Positions 48,245-58,742 of a stretch of 64,000 nt of DNA are shown piece by piece. The stretch spans positions 65,995,626 through 66,059,625 of the forward strand of contig CM056379.1 of NCBI GenBank assembly GCA_029718625.1, in the 5' to 3' direction. Under the pieces are notes generated by a model. That model made no database searches and had not been told where the DNA came from. It saw nothing but the letters and a program-made list of their open reading frames with translations. The stretch is from Synaphobranchus kaupii. Taxonomy: Eukaryota > Chordata > Actinopteri > Anguilliformes > Synaphobranchidae. Made by a program: the position numbers and the translations under genes. Numbering within the stretch: position 1 is the first letter of the stretch; the number at the start of each line of letters is the position of its first letter.

Positions 48245-48960
48245 ACCTTTCAATACCAAGGGCAAAATATACCAATTCTCACCTGTTTTTACTAGTTACA
48301 TTACATTACATTACATTATAGGCATTTAGCAGACGCTCTTATCCAGAGCGACTTACACAACTTCTTATTACATTTATCCATTTATACAGCTGCATATGTA
48401 CTGAAGCAAGTACCTTGCTCAAGGGTACAACGGCAGTGTCCTACCTGGGAATCGAACCTGCAACCTTTCGGTTACAAGTCCAGTTCCTTAACCATTATAC
48501 TACACTGCCGCCCATGACACTAGTGACCAACAAAGCTGTTTATCTCAAAAACGGTAAAGGCTACAAATATGGTTCATAGCTTTTATTAAAACAGAGAACT
48601 GCACTATTATGACTAAGCAGTCATAATTCATATACATACACTTTTTGCTACTTAATTACAACAATTTATTTACAGAAATTGTGAAAAAACTAAAAAACGG
48701 GTACCTACATTCAAATTTCTGATTTTTTTACCAGTTGAGCTACGAGAGCTATGGAGGAAATAACTCCTCTTTGTGATTCCTCAATATGCTGCCTATCTCT
48801 GCTAAAAATATGGTGTCAATATCTCAAACCATTCAAATTCTACAGAGCTTTTTTTCAGGCGAACCATTTCGGTTACCAAAGTTGGCACAAATTGTGCCAA
48901 ATTGTGCAAAATGGCAAGGTTCCAGAAAAGTCTCAATATGATTTCTTTTTTTAAGTTTTA
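48245..48960. repeat. Partial copy of the 2.8-3.7 kb repeat, split by a SINE
   Basis: Matches 2822-3030 and 3590-3680 closely, including CTACAGAGCTTTTTTTCAGG. A SINE interrupts it at 48289-48519. Confidence 0.7.
48289..48519 (-). mobile_element. tRNA-derived SINE (V-SINE-like), minus orientation
   Basis: Read on the minus strand, it begins GGGCGGCAGTGTAGTATAAT and has an A box-like TAGTATAATGGTTAAGG and a B box GGTTCGATTCC. It then has TTGAGCAAGGTACTTG and a conserved tail CTCTGGATAAGAGCGTCTGC followed by TAATG repeats. The six bases ACTAGT flank both sides. The tail block is widespread in fish SINEs. Confidence 0.8.
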
Positions 48961-49703
48961 CAATAAAATCTGATAATTGGCAATACAAGTTCATTTTTCG
49001 ATGTGTTTCATATTACACAACTAACTAGCCTACCCGTGGTCCCCAAAAAGCTCTCAAAACCCATGTAGCAGCACAGTGAATCTTGCATTCCACCAGAGAC
49101 CCATTAGCCAGAAATGAGTCCAACTATATTTAAACGGGATCAAATCTACACCACTTTCCTACATAAAATAAACCCCTGCATAATAATCAACAACAAATTA
49201 ATCCTCATGTTATCTCTCCCTCATGTTACGTCATGCATAAATTGCTCATTCGTTTACCCGCACAGCCTGCTGTACTGCATACTGAATTTACTAATGTGGA
49301 ACAATAACTACTAAACAAACACTTCAGACGCCATTTAATTCAAAAGAAACTCGGAACAGCTCGTCTCAGACACAAATAAATAGCCAGCTGCTATGTGTAA
49401 TTTTGCTGGCTAGCTTTCCATTGTTACAATATAGTAATGTTAGCTATATTCATTTAATTCAGAGGGATTCGTTTTATACATAACAGTGAATTCGCACTGG
49501 TATAGCAGCAAAAAAAAATGTTGCCTTACCACTCAGCGTCACTGAGACAACATCGCAAAAACATCTTCGGGCTAGGACCTGTTGCACAGAGAAATGCCTG
49601 AATAACCTAGACATAACTAACCAAAAACTGTATGAAAGAGACTGTAAAGTAAAAAGATGAACAGCCGCCGTTACCTAATGAATTATACTTTTCTAAGTGG
49701 AAT
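48961..49703. other. No gene recognised
   Basis: AT-rich kansl1 intron sequence up to the LTR element's target site. Confidence 0.4.
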
Positions 49704-49707
49704 GTAG

Positions 49708-50450
49708 TGTCGGGTAAGTGAGGACTAGGTAAAATGTGTATTTTCTGAATCCAGCGGTTCCAACAGTCAATACCCTTGTTAAAACGTTCGGCACTCTGAA
49801 TACTGAACACAAGCGATATTGCGTGCTAGAACCCCTCACTTAACCTACATTCAAAATAAGTTTTACGTGATTTAATTTAATTATTATTATTAAAAATTAC
49901 AATCATCAATTAAATCGCCAAATTCGTTAATAGGTAAGTCGAACAGTAACCTGGTGGATCAACTAACAAGCCAAAACAAAGTCTAAATCAGGTCTTGAGA
50001 TTAAGTAATTTTATTAAATGAAAACATTCAATTAGAATAATGACTGGGAATCATACATTCACGAAGGATTGTAGGCTGACTACTTATAATTCACAAAAGT
50101 GAAGACATTAAACCAGACATTAATTAGGAAATATACCAGAAAAGAGAGAGATAAGCCAAAAATTGTCAAATTATGTACCCTCCAGCGGAACAGGAACAAA
50201 AGGAAACGCACGAGGAACCAAAAAGAATGACTTCTTCACACAAACTCCACAATTGACTAACTTCTTTTTCTGCGGTACACTCATAAAATACCTCCACAGG
50301 AAGACCATCCCTGTCCTGATTGGGTTAAGGTGTGGGGGAGGGGGGGGAGAGGGGTCATTTATGACAGACTGGCTTATCTTTGATGGGGGGTTGAGAATGA
50401 GAGAGAGAGACAGAGATAGAGAGAAGGGGGGAAATATTAGATATCCTACA
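49708..50450 (-). repeat. 3' LTR
   Basis: 743 bp, nearly identical to the 5' LTR. Visible differences are one G in a G-run, G/A in CCCTTGTTAAA, T/A in TTTAATTTA and G/T in AATTATGTACC. Confidence 0.9.
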
Positions 50451-50460
50451 TCCCTCTCTT
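50451..50460 (-). promoter_or_regulatory. Polypurine tract
   Basis: In transcript sense AAGAGAGGGA directly precedes the 3' LTR (TGTAGG...). A second identical tract lies at 51533-51524 inside the upstream duplicate. Confidence 0.75.
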
Positions 50461-50501
50461 GTAAGAATAGGTGCATGCACCTGCTAAAAACCTATTCTTA
50501 C
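50461..50501 (-). other. RNA hairpin next to the polypurine tract (copy 1)
   Basis: GTAAGAATAGG pairs perfectly with CCTATTCTTAC across 19 bases containing TGCATGCA. The same position in copy 2 has a different but equally perfect 11-bp stem. Confidence 0.75.
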
Positions 50502-51389
50502 ATCACCAAATAGGAATCACATTACACATTTGGACATTGAAGATGCAGTTACCTGCTAACAACAAAAACAACTGTCCAAATGGTTCACCAACCATTTTTA
50601 AAACATTTAGTCCATGCCCAGTTTAATAGTCCCTTTGTGATCTAGAGTCATATCTCTATTAGACACTCTTTTGTGTCGCTGCTGTTATGACACCCTGGTT
50701 CAGTCTCTTCCTTCTCCAGTGTCCGGGTATCTAGACTGGCAAGGGACCAGAAGTTCCCTGGACTTGGGTAACATGCAGTGCTTTTTCCATTAGTGTTGCA
50801 ATTGCGTGAGTGAAATGCAACCTACTCCACAGTGTCTCTACCAGTTGTGCACGGCGTGCGGGGGCTCTGTCTCCTGTGACAGGAAGCTGGACGATCCACA
50901 GGTGGCAAAGTGCAGTCAGGGCCTCTCTTCTGACGGGCGGGGAAGCTCCTCTTTCCCTGTCGGAATCCATTTTGGCTCCTTTAGCCTGGATCCAATTGGG
51001 TGGACTGCTGACGGCAGTTGCTTAGGCTAGCTTCCCGCGGCAGGGTGTGGGACCGGTTGCACTTGTTTGCACTTGTGTCTGTGGGTGTCCTTTAGGGAAT
51101 GGCAGGAGAAGACTGTGGGAGTTGAGGGCTTAGGCATTAACACTCATAGCGAAGACCGGAACAATTAATGATAGCACTGCATGTTATGACCACTGTCAGT
51201 CCATGCCGGGGAACCTTACGGACAGGGTTTACCTTCCACGGGATTGCCAGTCTAAATAATCACATGAATAGGGCTGACTTGTCCAGAAGTGTCTATGAAC
51301 AGTATTTGGCGGGGCACCTACACTCTATAAAAGGGACTTAAACACAACATGGGCATGGTATTAGGTTAAAAGGTGGTGGTAGGGATGGA

Positions 51390-51495
51390 TGGGGGGGGCA
51401 GAGAGAGGCCGAGAGAGAGAGGCCGAGAGAGAGAGGCCGAGAGAGAGAGGCCGAGAGAGAGAGACAGAGAGAGGGAGAGAGAGAGAGAGAAAGAG
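51390..51495. repeat. GAGA/GGCC-GAGA microsatellite
   Basis: GAGAGAGAGGCC is repeated about four times and then grades into (GA)n. A poly-G run lies at 52447-52476 at the far side of copy 2. Confidence 0.9.
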
Positions 51496-51533
51496 CAAAA
51501 GACATTAGGCAACATCCCGTCATTCCCTCTCTT

Positions 51534-51574
51534 GGAACGATAGGTGCATGCAGCTGCTAAGAGCCTATCGTTCC
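51534..51574 (-). other. RNA hairpin (copy 2), compensatory changes
   Basis: GGAACGATAGG pairs perfectly with CCTATCGTTCC across 19 bases. Relative to copy 1, three stem positions changed and all three partners changed to match. Confidence 0.75.
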
Positions 51575-52560
51575 ATCATCATAACAACCACACATTTGGA
51601 CATTATATCATTGTACAATGATAGCTGCATGAAAACAAGTGTCCTAATGGTTCACTAACCATCTTTAAAACAATTAGTCCATGTCCAGTTTACTAGTCCC
51701 ATTGTGATGATCCGGTGTGGTGCAGACATTTTTTTTTTTTTTTTCACTGCTGTCATGGCACCTTGGTTCAGTCAATTCCTTCTCCAGTGTCAGGGTATCT
51801 GGACTGGCAAGGGAAGAGGCTCCCTGGACTTCCTTGGATAACATGCAGTGCTTATTCCCCTTAATGTTGTAACTGTGTGAGTGAAAGGCGGCCTAATTTG
51901 ACAGTGTCTCTACCAATTCTGCACAGCGTGCGGGGGGCTCTGTCTCCTGTGACAGGCAGCTGGACGATCCACAGGCGGAAAAGTGCGGTCAAGACCTCTC
52001 TACTGACGGGCGGGGAAGCACCTCTTTCCCTGTCGGAATCCGTTTTGGCTCCTTGAGCTCGGGTCCAGTTGGGGGGACTGCTGACGGCAGTCGCTTAGGT
52101 TAGCTTCCCGCGGCAGGGTATGGGTCCGGATGCACTTGTGCCTCTGGGGGTCCTTCGGGGGAGTGGCAGGAGAAGACTGTGGGACTTGAGGGTTTAGGCC
52201 TTATCACTCACAGCAACATGTGAAGAGGAGAACACTGCATGTTATAAGCACTTAGTCCATTCAGGGGAACCTTACGGACAGGATTTACTATCCACAAGAT
52301 TGCCAGTCCAAATAATCACCTGAATAGGGCAGACTTGTCCACAAGTGCCCAGGAACAGCATTGGAGGGGGCACCTACACTTTAGAAAAGGGACTTAAAAA
52401 CATGGGCATTGTCTTATGTTAAAAGGTGGTGGTAGGGATGTGGGGGGGTGGTGAGGGGGGGGGGGGGGGGGGGGGGCAGGGGCAGGCAGAGTGCCAGTTT
52501 TACCTCCTAGAACCCCAGTGTGGTTACTGGCAGTCCTTTGGCTGCGGAGGGCCACAGCGT

Positions 52561-54637
52561 TCAGCAAACCGGGATGACAGGAGGCATCCTGTCATCTTGC
52601 TTCTTCCGCACGTGGATGCCCCTTAACCACGCCCGTCTCATCTCTGTCCAGGGGTCTATGCCAGTTTTGGCTTTGGTTCCCTCTCTGGGCAGCTGGGCTG
52701 ATCGTTGCTCGTAGGCATGCAGTCCATCACTGCTCTCCGAACACTTCTGATGTTGGAAAAGGGCTCTTGCACTCTCCCTGGATGACGTGTGTGTGCGAAG
52801 TTTGCAGGTGTGGCTCGGGGGTGGAGAGACGAGGGTGGGGGAAACTGTTGTGCTAAATTGGCTGCTTTCATCTTGCTTTGGATTGCAAGACAACACTCTG
52901 GCGGAGACTTTGAGGGCCAGAGGAGTCGTAAAACGGCCGGGGGTTGGCTTCCTGCTCCGTTTCTCTCGGGGTCTCTTTACAGCTCTGATAGGGGAGCGAG
53001 ACTTTCGCAGAAGTCTCCCTATCTCCTCCATCACAGGAACTGTGGAAGTGGGAGAGTCCACAGAGCACACCCCTTCTGTCTGTGCAGCAGACAGAGGTTC
53101 CCCGGATTCAGCAGGAGGGGAAGCAGCAGGAGGGGAAGAAAAGTCCACAAGGGGTGGGGTGGGGTCCTCGGCCTGGGTGGACTTTTCTGTGGGGGCTGAC
53201 TCCACCTGTTGGGGTGCGTAGACCTCTCCACCTGGCAGGGCTGATGGGCCTGTAGAAGCCGGTTCCGCGTCCTGCGGTTCAACGGTCTCCTCACCAGGCT
53301 GGGCTGCTGCGTCTGCAGTAGCAGGTTCTGCCCCCAGGGGTTCGACGGTCTCCTCACCAGGCTGGGCTGCTGTGTCTGCAGTAGTAGGTTCTGCCTCCAG
53401 GGGTTTGACGGTCTCCTCACCAGGCTGGGCTGCTGCGTCTGCAGTAGCAGGTTCTGCCCCCAGGGGTTCGACGGTCTCCTCACCAGGCTGGGCTGCTGTG
53501 TCTGCAGTAGTAGGTTCTGCCTCCAGGGGTTTGACGGTCTCCTCACCAGGCTGGGCTGCTGTGTTTGCAGTAGCAGGTTCTGCCTCCAGGGGTTTGACAG
53601 TCTCCTCACCAGGCTGGGCTGCTGTGTCTGCAGTAGCAGGTTCTGCCTCCAGGGGTTTGACGGTCTCCTCACCAGGCTGGGCTGCTGTGTCTGCAGTAGC
53701 AGGTTCTGCCTCCAGGGGTTTGACGGTCTCCTCACCAGGCTGGGCTGCTGTGTCTGCAGTAGCAGGTTCTGCCTCCAGGGGTTTGACGGTCTCCTCACCA
53801 GGCTGGGCTGCTGTGTCTGCAGTAGCAGGTTCTGCCTCCAGAGGTTTGACGGTCTCCTCACCAGGCTGGGCTGCTGTGTCTGCAGTAGCAGGTTCTGCCT
53901 CCAGGGGTTCGACGGTCTCCTCACCTGGCTCAGCTGAGAGGACTGCAGCAGCGGATTCCACGTCCTGTGGGGTCACATCCTCTGTTGGTGGCTGGTGTGA
54001 TACAAGACACAGAGCTGTTTCCCCCAAATTCCTCCAGGGAAGGGGGGCTCACCAGGGGGGCTACATTGTCTGTGGAGGTGACAAAATCCACAGAATTGTC
54101 CAAGCCTGAAGGGGGTGGGGATGAGTCAATGGAGAGTGCTGTATTGTCCTCGGTGGGGGGTGGTGCCTGGGTTATGGCTGGAATGGCGCCATGCACTGCT
54201 CCTTCCAGCGCATGCTGGACTGCCACAGAAGAAACTGCTTTGGCAGTAACTCCTGACTTAGAGTGGTGCTTTTCCCAAGCCAGTTTCCACATCTGGTTTA
54301 CCTCCTCCCATGCCTGCTTTGACCGCCAGAGGTAGAGAAAATGTTGTCTTTTCTCTAGGTACGACCTTATCCCTTGGACAATCTTGCGCTTGGTTTCATC
54401 ACTATCTGGAGAAATCAGATAGTCCAAATACTCAGTCCGCAGGTTGTAAAGGGCCTCCTCCTTCAGCTGGTCCATTGCCTTGAGCTGTTCTGCAAATTTT
54501 GGGCACTGGGCTATCAAATATTGCCGTTCTGATAACATGAGATACCACTGCTGATCCAGCCTTGACTGGCCAGGGAATGCTGGTAGGTTAGCAGTGGAGG
54601 GTAAATGAGGCATCTCTCTCTTTGTCTGGTATGCCAT
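52561..54637 (-). CDS. Unrecognised LTR-element ORF (frameshifted) with eleven 21-residue repeats
   Basis: The ATG at 54637 is 160 nt after the primer-binding site. The first frame (to about 54020, about 206 residues) begins MAYQTKREMPHLPSTANLPA and has charged helical text (QLKEEALYNLRTEYLDYL, KRQHFLYLWRSKQAWEEV), then a Ser/Pro/acidic stretch. Near a G5 run (about 54020) the coding sense moves to another frame (+1) that stays open to the stop at 52561. That part has 11 repeats of EETVKPLEAEPATAD type, a PPLVDFSSPPAASPP region and a basic cluster (RAVKRPREKRSRKPTPGRF). The position suggests a gag-like product, but I recognise no capsid or zinc-knuckle motif. The shift could be a real mutation, programmed, or an assembly error in the homopolymer. 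Confidence 0.55.
53281..53973 (-). repeat. Tandem array of eleven 63-bp units
   Basis: ACGGTCTCCTCACCAGGCTG restarts exactly every 63 bases at 53281, 53344, 53407 and so on to 53911. Units differ by a few bases. Because 63 is divisible by three, several frames stay open through it on both strands; only the minus-strand acidic frame continues sensibly on either side. Confidence 0.95.
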
Positions 54638-54779
54638 AATAATATTTTTTTTTTTTTAATTTTTTAATTAAATAAAATCAATAAATCTAAGACCAGTCGA
54701 TTAGAAAAAGATTTGAACTTGTCTCAGAGTTTACCGCAGTTTACTCAATAGCAAAATTTAGTATGCTATAGGACAACCT

Positions 54780-54797
54780 ATCTCGGTGGAACCTCCA
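54780..54797 (-). promoter_or_regulatory. Primer-binding site for tRNA-Gln(CUG)
   Basis: The plus strand reads ATCTCGGTGGAACCTCCA, identical to the last 18 nt of vertebrate tRNA-Gln(CUG) with CCA (recalled sequence). The transcript is therefore perfectly complementary. It begins four bases after the LTR end. Confidence 0.85.
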
Positions 54798-54801
54798 ATT
54801 A

Positions 54802-55545
54802 TGTCGGGTAAGTGAGGACTAGGTAAAATGTGTATTTTCTGAATCCAGCGGTTCCAACAGTCAATACCCTTATTAAAACGTTCGGCACTCTGAATACTGA
54901 ACACAAGCGATATTGCGTGCTAGAACCCCTCACTTAACCTACATTCAAAATAAGTTTTACGTGATTTAATTTTATTATTATTATTAAAAATTACAATCAT
55001 CAATTAAATCGCCAAATTCGTTAATAGGTAAGTCGAACAGTAACCTGGTGGATCAACTAACAAGCCAAAACAAAGTCTAAATCAGGTCTTGAGATTAAGT
55101 AATTTTATTAAATGAAAACATTCAATTAGAATAATGACTGGGAATCATACATTCACGAAGGATTGTAGGCTGACTACTTATAATTCACAAAAGTGAAGAC
55201 ATTAAACCAGACATTAATTAGGAAATATACCAGAAAAGAGAGAGATAAGCCAAAAATTGTCAAATTATTTACCCTCCAGCGGAACAGGAACAAAAGGAAA
55301 CGCACGAGGAACCAAAAAGAATGACTTCTTCACACAAACTCCACAATTGACTAACTTCTTTTTCTGCGGTACACTCATAAAATACCTCCACAGGAAGACC
55401 ATCCCTGTCCTGATTGGGTTAAGGTGTGGGGGAGGGGGGGGGAGAGGGGTCATTTATGACAGACTGGCTTATCTTTGATGGGGGGTTGAGAATGAGAGAG
55501 AGAGACAGAGATAGAGAGAAGGGGGGAAATATTAGATATCCTACA
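54802..55545 (-). repeat. 5' LTR
   Basis: 744 bp, TG...CA. In transcript sense it has a TATA-like AATTATAAG at about 55186-55177 and AATAAA at 55109-55104. U3 thus ends near 55.15 kb and R/U5 occupies the rest. A U5 segment (54850-54838) is complementary to the anticodon arm of tRNA-Gln. Confidence 0.9.
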
Positions 55546-55549
55546 GTAG

Positions 55550-56860
55550 CTAGCTGCTACAAGCTAAAAACACTCTGCGCCATCTTGGTACGAACTTTAC
55601 GCTTAGACGCCTCCTCCTCTTACGCACAATTGTATCTGTGACAACCTAACCCATTGTGTTGAATGAGGGCTTGTCTGAAAGATAAGAGTCTTCGCTATTG
55701 GCTGGAATATTTGACAGACAGTTTAAAAACCCAATGGAAAGCAAATAACACTTGCAGTGGAGGCGGGTCGATGCAAGTTTTTCCCACTTCAGATAGGCCT
55801 ATTGTGCTAGCAGTCAAAGAAATACACCCAATTGACGACGGTTTTGCATATAACTGTGCAATAAAGTACGAAACCACTTTGGCTAAAATATACTAAGCCA
55901 CGGGATTGGTACTCCAGAAACTGGCTGAGTTTCACAACGCCAAACTGAACACAGCCAAACTACTCAATGAAGTGCAGAAAAGCACAAGTCGGTTTAAAAT
56001 GTGAAAAAAATCATGTACAGCCGTATGAAAGTTTTAAAGTATTTTTTCTTGAAGTCTAAAGGTATAACAATTTTTCAAACCAAAGTTTTGTGAAATACAA
56101 TTAAGCAGAACAGTTTACCAGCACATTGTTTATGGTGTGACATCAAGCTGCAATACATGTTTGCGAATTAGGTCGTTGTTTCCAACGTAATTTACAAAGT
56201 TTTAACTCGGCGTTTTGGGCTTAAAAACCACTTTCCCAGAAGGAATGGATATATCTTAAGGATATTTAATCAAAATATTGAGGTGAGCAGTTTATTATAT
56301 ATTATTAAATTAATGAAATGTATAATTTAATAATTTCCGTAACGCCCGCATTACCGCTAGGGGGCGTTTGGCTGCAAGAGGTTAATTATAATTTTTTTTG
56401 TTTTGCAATCCTGCTTTTCCCCCCCCAGCAGCGATGCCCCATTCAGCTAAATACATAAAAATATTTTGGTAGACCTTTTAGTTTAGGGTTGTCACTCGTC
56501 ACTCGTATGGAATCGTCCCGTATGAACAATGTATGAATAAAATGTTGCGTTCCATACCGAATCAATACGGGACGCATTTTGTTCCGTATTTTCCTACTAC
56601 ACATTTTCCTACTACTATTTTTATATGGAATCTCCCCTATAAAGAATATAATGTTGCGTTCCTTATTGAATCGATATGTTGTGCATGTCAGATGCACATT
56701 TTGTCAACTGTTTAAAATTTGCACCCCGTTGTTGGTCCATTTTGTCTGACTTTGTTTTTCCACTTTTCATTTGTTTGAAGACAGCTGGCTGTCAAGCTGC
56801 TGCTAAATGCTTTTCTGTTGCCAGTATTTTAAAAACGTTGCTTGTGGTCTGCTTGGCGAT
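55550..56860. other. kansl1 intron, no gene recognised
   Basis: A short local repeat (AATGTTGCGTTCC at about 56541 and 56649) is the only structure seen. Confidence 0.4.
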
Positions 56861-56867
56861 TCTCGCG

Positions 56868-57000
56868 AATATTGCCTTAGACCAAGCCCCAGGAACCAAA
56901 ATCGGCCCTGGTTCCTCCGGTGGAAAAAGGGCTTTAGTTCCTGAGTTCCGCAGTGTTCCTGATTACCGGTAAAAGGTCCCGCTGTGGAAAAGGGGCTATT
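56868..57000. repeat. Fish MITE-like fragment beside kansl1 exon
   Basis: GGAACCAAAATCGGCCCTGG ... GGTGGAAAAAGGGCTTTAGT ... GCTGTGGAAAAGGGGCTA is a repeat type I recognise from other fish genomes. It ends about 40 bases from the kansl1 donor at 57039. Confidence 0.4.
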
Positions 57001-57039
57001 GTGTGGAGAGCAGAGCTGTGTGTACAAGCGACTGAGTAC

Positions 57040-57152
57040 CTGTTGACTATTCCATTGATGGGCCGGCCAGGGCCAATGGCTTTCCAGAGTCCTGACTTGG
57101 CGACGGGGCTATGGGTTGACACTGCACGCTCCATTCCCTCGGAACCGCCATC
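57040..57152 (-). CDS. kansl1: kansl1 coding exon (RPINGIVN region)
   Basis: The 113-bp exon has acceptor TGTCTTTTCAG before 57152 and donor AACAG/GTACTC at 57040/57039. It enters in phase 0 and leaves in phase 2. The translation reads DGGSEGMERAVSTHSPVAKS, GLWKAIGPGRPINGIVN. The end matches vertebrate KANSL1 (recalled as [20 protein letters not shown]). Joined to exon 35646-35457 it gives PINGIVN-S-LHPGLVD, colinear with the human text. The N-terminal half is poorly conserved, as expected for this region. Confidence 0.8.
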
Positions 57153-58742
57153 CTGAAAAGACACGGCGGCATTTCAGACCCCCTTCCCATCCCGTCCCCA
57201 GCGTTGCATTGGAAAATGCCGCGTTAAAAGGCGGAGCAGAGGTTCTATGGTGCACTGAATGGTCGGGCCTGCTTTGCATGACAAAACAAAGCCCGGTACC
57301 ATTTTTATTTCCTCTCGCCTCCCCCGCCTTGACTGGGGACTGTCTGATCCTTTCCTGGGCTTGAGCTTTCCCTCTTTCAAAGTTTTTTTTTTTGGGAGAG
57401 TGGGCAACTGGTTAATGTTACACACTGTGGGTGTGAAGGTCTTTGGTCTGTAGGTCTTTGCGGAGTATTTTCATGAGCATTTCTGGGAAATAATCTCTTC
57501 TATAAACAAGGAAAGGGAGGTCATCATGGTGAGTAAAATGAAACATTTTCCACTTTCCACTGCCCCAAAACCATACACCTACCACACCTCTGATAGGAAG
57601 ACATAGGGAAAGGCCCTTTCATTCAACCCCTAGGGGTAATGTCAGGTGGTTTACAGAAGTGTGTCCCTTTTCCCGACTACCAAAGGTGAACTGAACTTGC
57701 CTAAGAGCACAGAGCAAATATTCTGCTGCGTCTGCGCTATGTTCACAGAACTTGCTGAAGTTGGAACAGCATTATGTACCCTTTGGATTGTCTAAATACA
57801 GTGTATTCATGTTTGATGTTTTGTGGAAAGCCTATGTCATGGGGAACAAGGTGGTGTCATTGATGTGTGGTAAAGTGGGTGCTGAATAAAGATCTTGGAA
57901 CACCATTCAGAAGTGAACAGTAGGTAATGCAAATGGTTAACGTGGTGTGATAAACGTACAGATAACGCAAGGGCTTATTGTTGTTACTGCTGTTTTGTTA
58001 TGATTGGGTCTTGCTTTGATGATTCAGGGTTTTCCTTTGATGTTTGGGCATATACGGAGAAAAGTGTAATGGTTCTGGGAGACTCGTCAATATGACCTCC
58101 TGCGCGCCATTCGCGTATAGCCAATTCACCACACTCATTATCCAGTATGTCACTACTGAACATACTGGATAATAAATTGCATTCATTTTAACCTGGCATT
58201 CTTCTTTGAATTTTACCATCACGAACGTGCTTTTAAGGTCCTAACATACACATAGAATTAAGGATATCTGCCACCCAAAGTCACTCGCCTATACATTAAT
58301 GCCGTCACAAGATACACATTGTATCGTCCGTAGGCTCCACAAGCCAGAGGCACATCCACGTCTAGAAAGATAGATAGCGATCCGTATAGAGCCACACTAT
58401 AGTCCCTCATTTGCAGCCTCCTATGTACAACTTCGCACAGAGGAAAGGTTAAAATGTTAATTTGGAGTCAGATAATCAAGTAAAATTTAAATAACATTAA
58501 ATTAATTCCGTTCCGGTAGCACCAGATAAGACTACACGCCTTCACCACTCAGATACGTCCGCTGTTAGGTGCGTCTAAGAGAAGCTTTACAGTAACAATG
58601 ACAGAGGAGGGAGTTCCATTTACCCAGCTTCAGCAGTTAGAACACTGAGCCGCCCCCTGGCTCGTGTCAGAACGCTGAAACGCTTGATTCTCAGATACTC
58701 CCAAAAGCTGTGCTCGGAACGAAAGGCGGTCGGTGCCCTTAC
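57153..58742. other. kansl1 intron
   Basis: 1.59-kb intron between two exons. No gene inside. The run at 57385-57393 is poly-T. Confidence 0.6.

Larger units (their letters stand above)
50451..52440 (-). repeat. Two ~1.05-kb diverged tandem copies in the LTR element's 3' region
   Basis: Copy 1 runs about 50451-51523 and copy 2 about 51524-52440. They share blocks in order: TCCCTCTCTT plus hairpin, GGTTCACCAACCAT/GGTTCACTAACCAT, CCTTCTCCAGTGTC, CTGTCTCCTGTGACAGG, TTCCCTGTCGGAATCC, CTGACGGCAGT, AGCTTCCCGCGGCAGGGT, GGAACCTTACGGACAGG and AATAATCAC.TGAATAGGGC. Divergence looks like 15-20%. No convincing ORF runs through both. Confidence 0.85.
49708..55545 (-). mobile_element. Complete young LTR retrotransposon, apparently non-autonomous
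   Basis: Two direct LTRs (49708-50450 and 54802-55545) start TG and end CA. They differ at only about four positions, and GTAG flanks both sides (49704-49707, 55546-55549). The primer-binding site beside the right LTR and the polypurine tract beside the left LTR set the transcript on the minus strand, the same as kansl1. The 4.35-kb interior has one frameshifted unknown ORF and a 2-kb non-coding tandem duplication. No protease, reverse transcriptase, RNase H, integrase or envelope motif was seen. It sits in the 21-kb kansl1 intron between exons 57152-57040 and 35646-35457. Confidence 0.9.

Noticed and set aside
50806..51030. Cysteine-rich plus-strand ORF in the LTR element
   Set aside because: It is antisense to the inferred transcript, and the corresponding frame is broken in the tandem copy.
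54010..54030. GGGAAAC as a -1 slippery heptamer in the LTR ORF
   Set aside because: It is in register, but the -1 frame hits a stop within about 15 codons. The repeat-bearing frame is +1 relative to the first frame.
53031..54109. Long open frames in other phases through the 63-bp array (minus 53924-53031; plus 53372-54109)
   Set aside because: They are open only because a 63-bp unit without stops repeats. They lose sensible composition at the array edges and have no start context.
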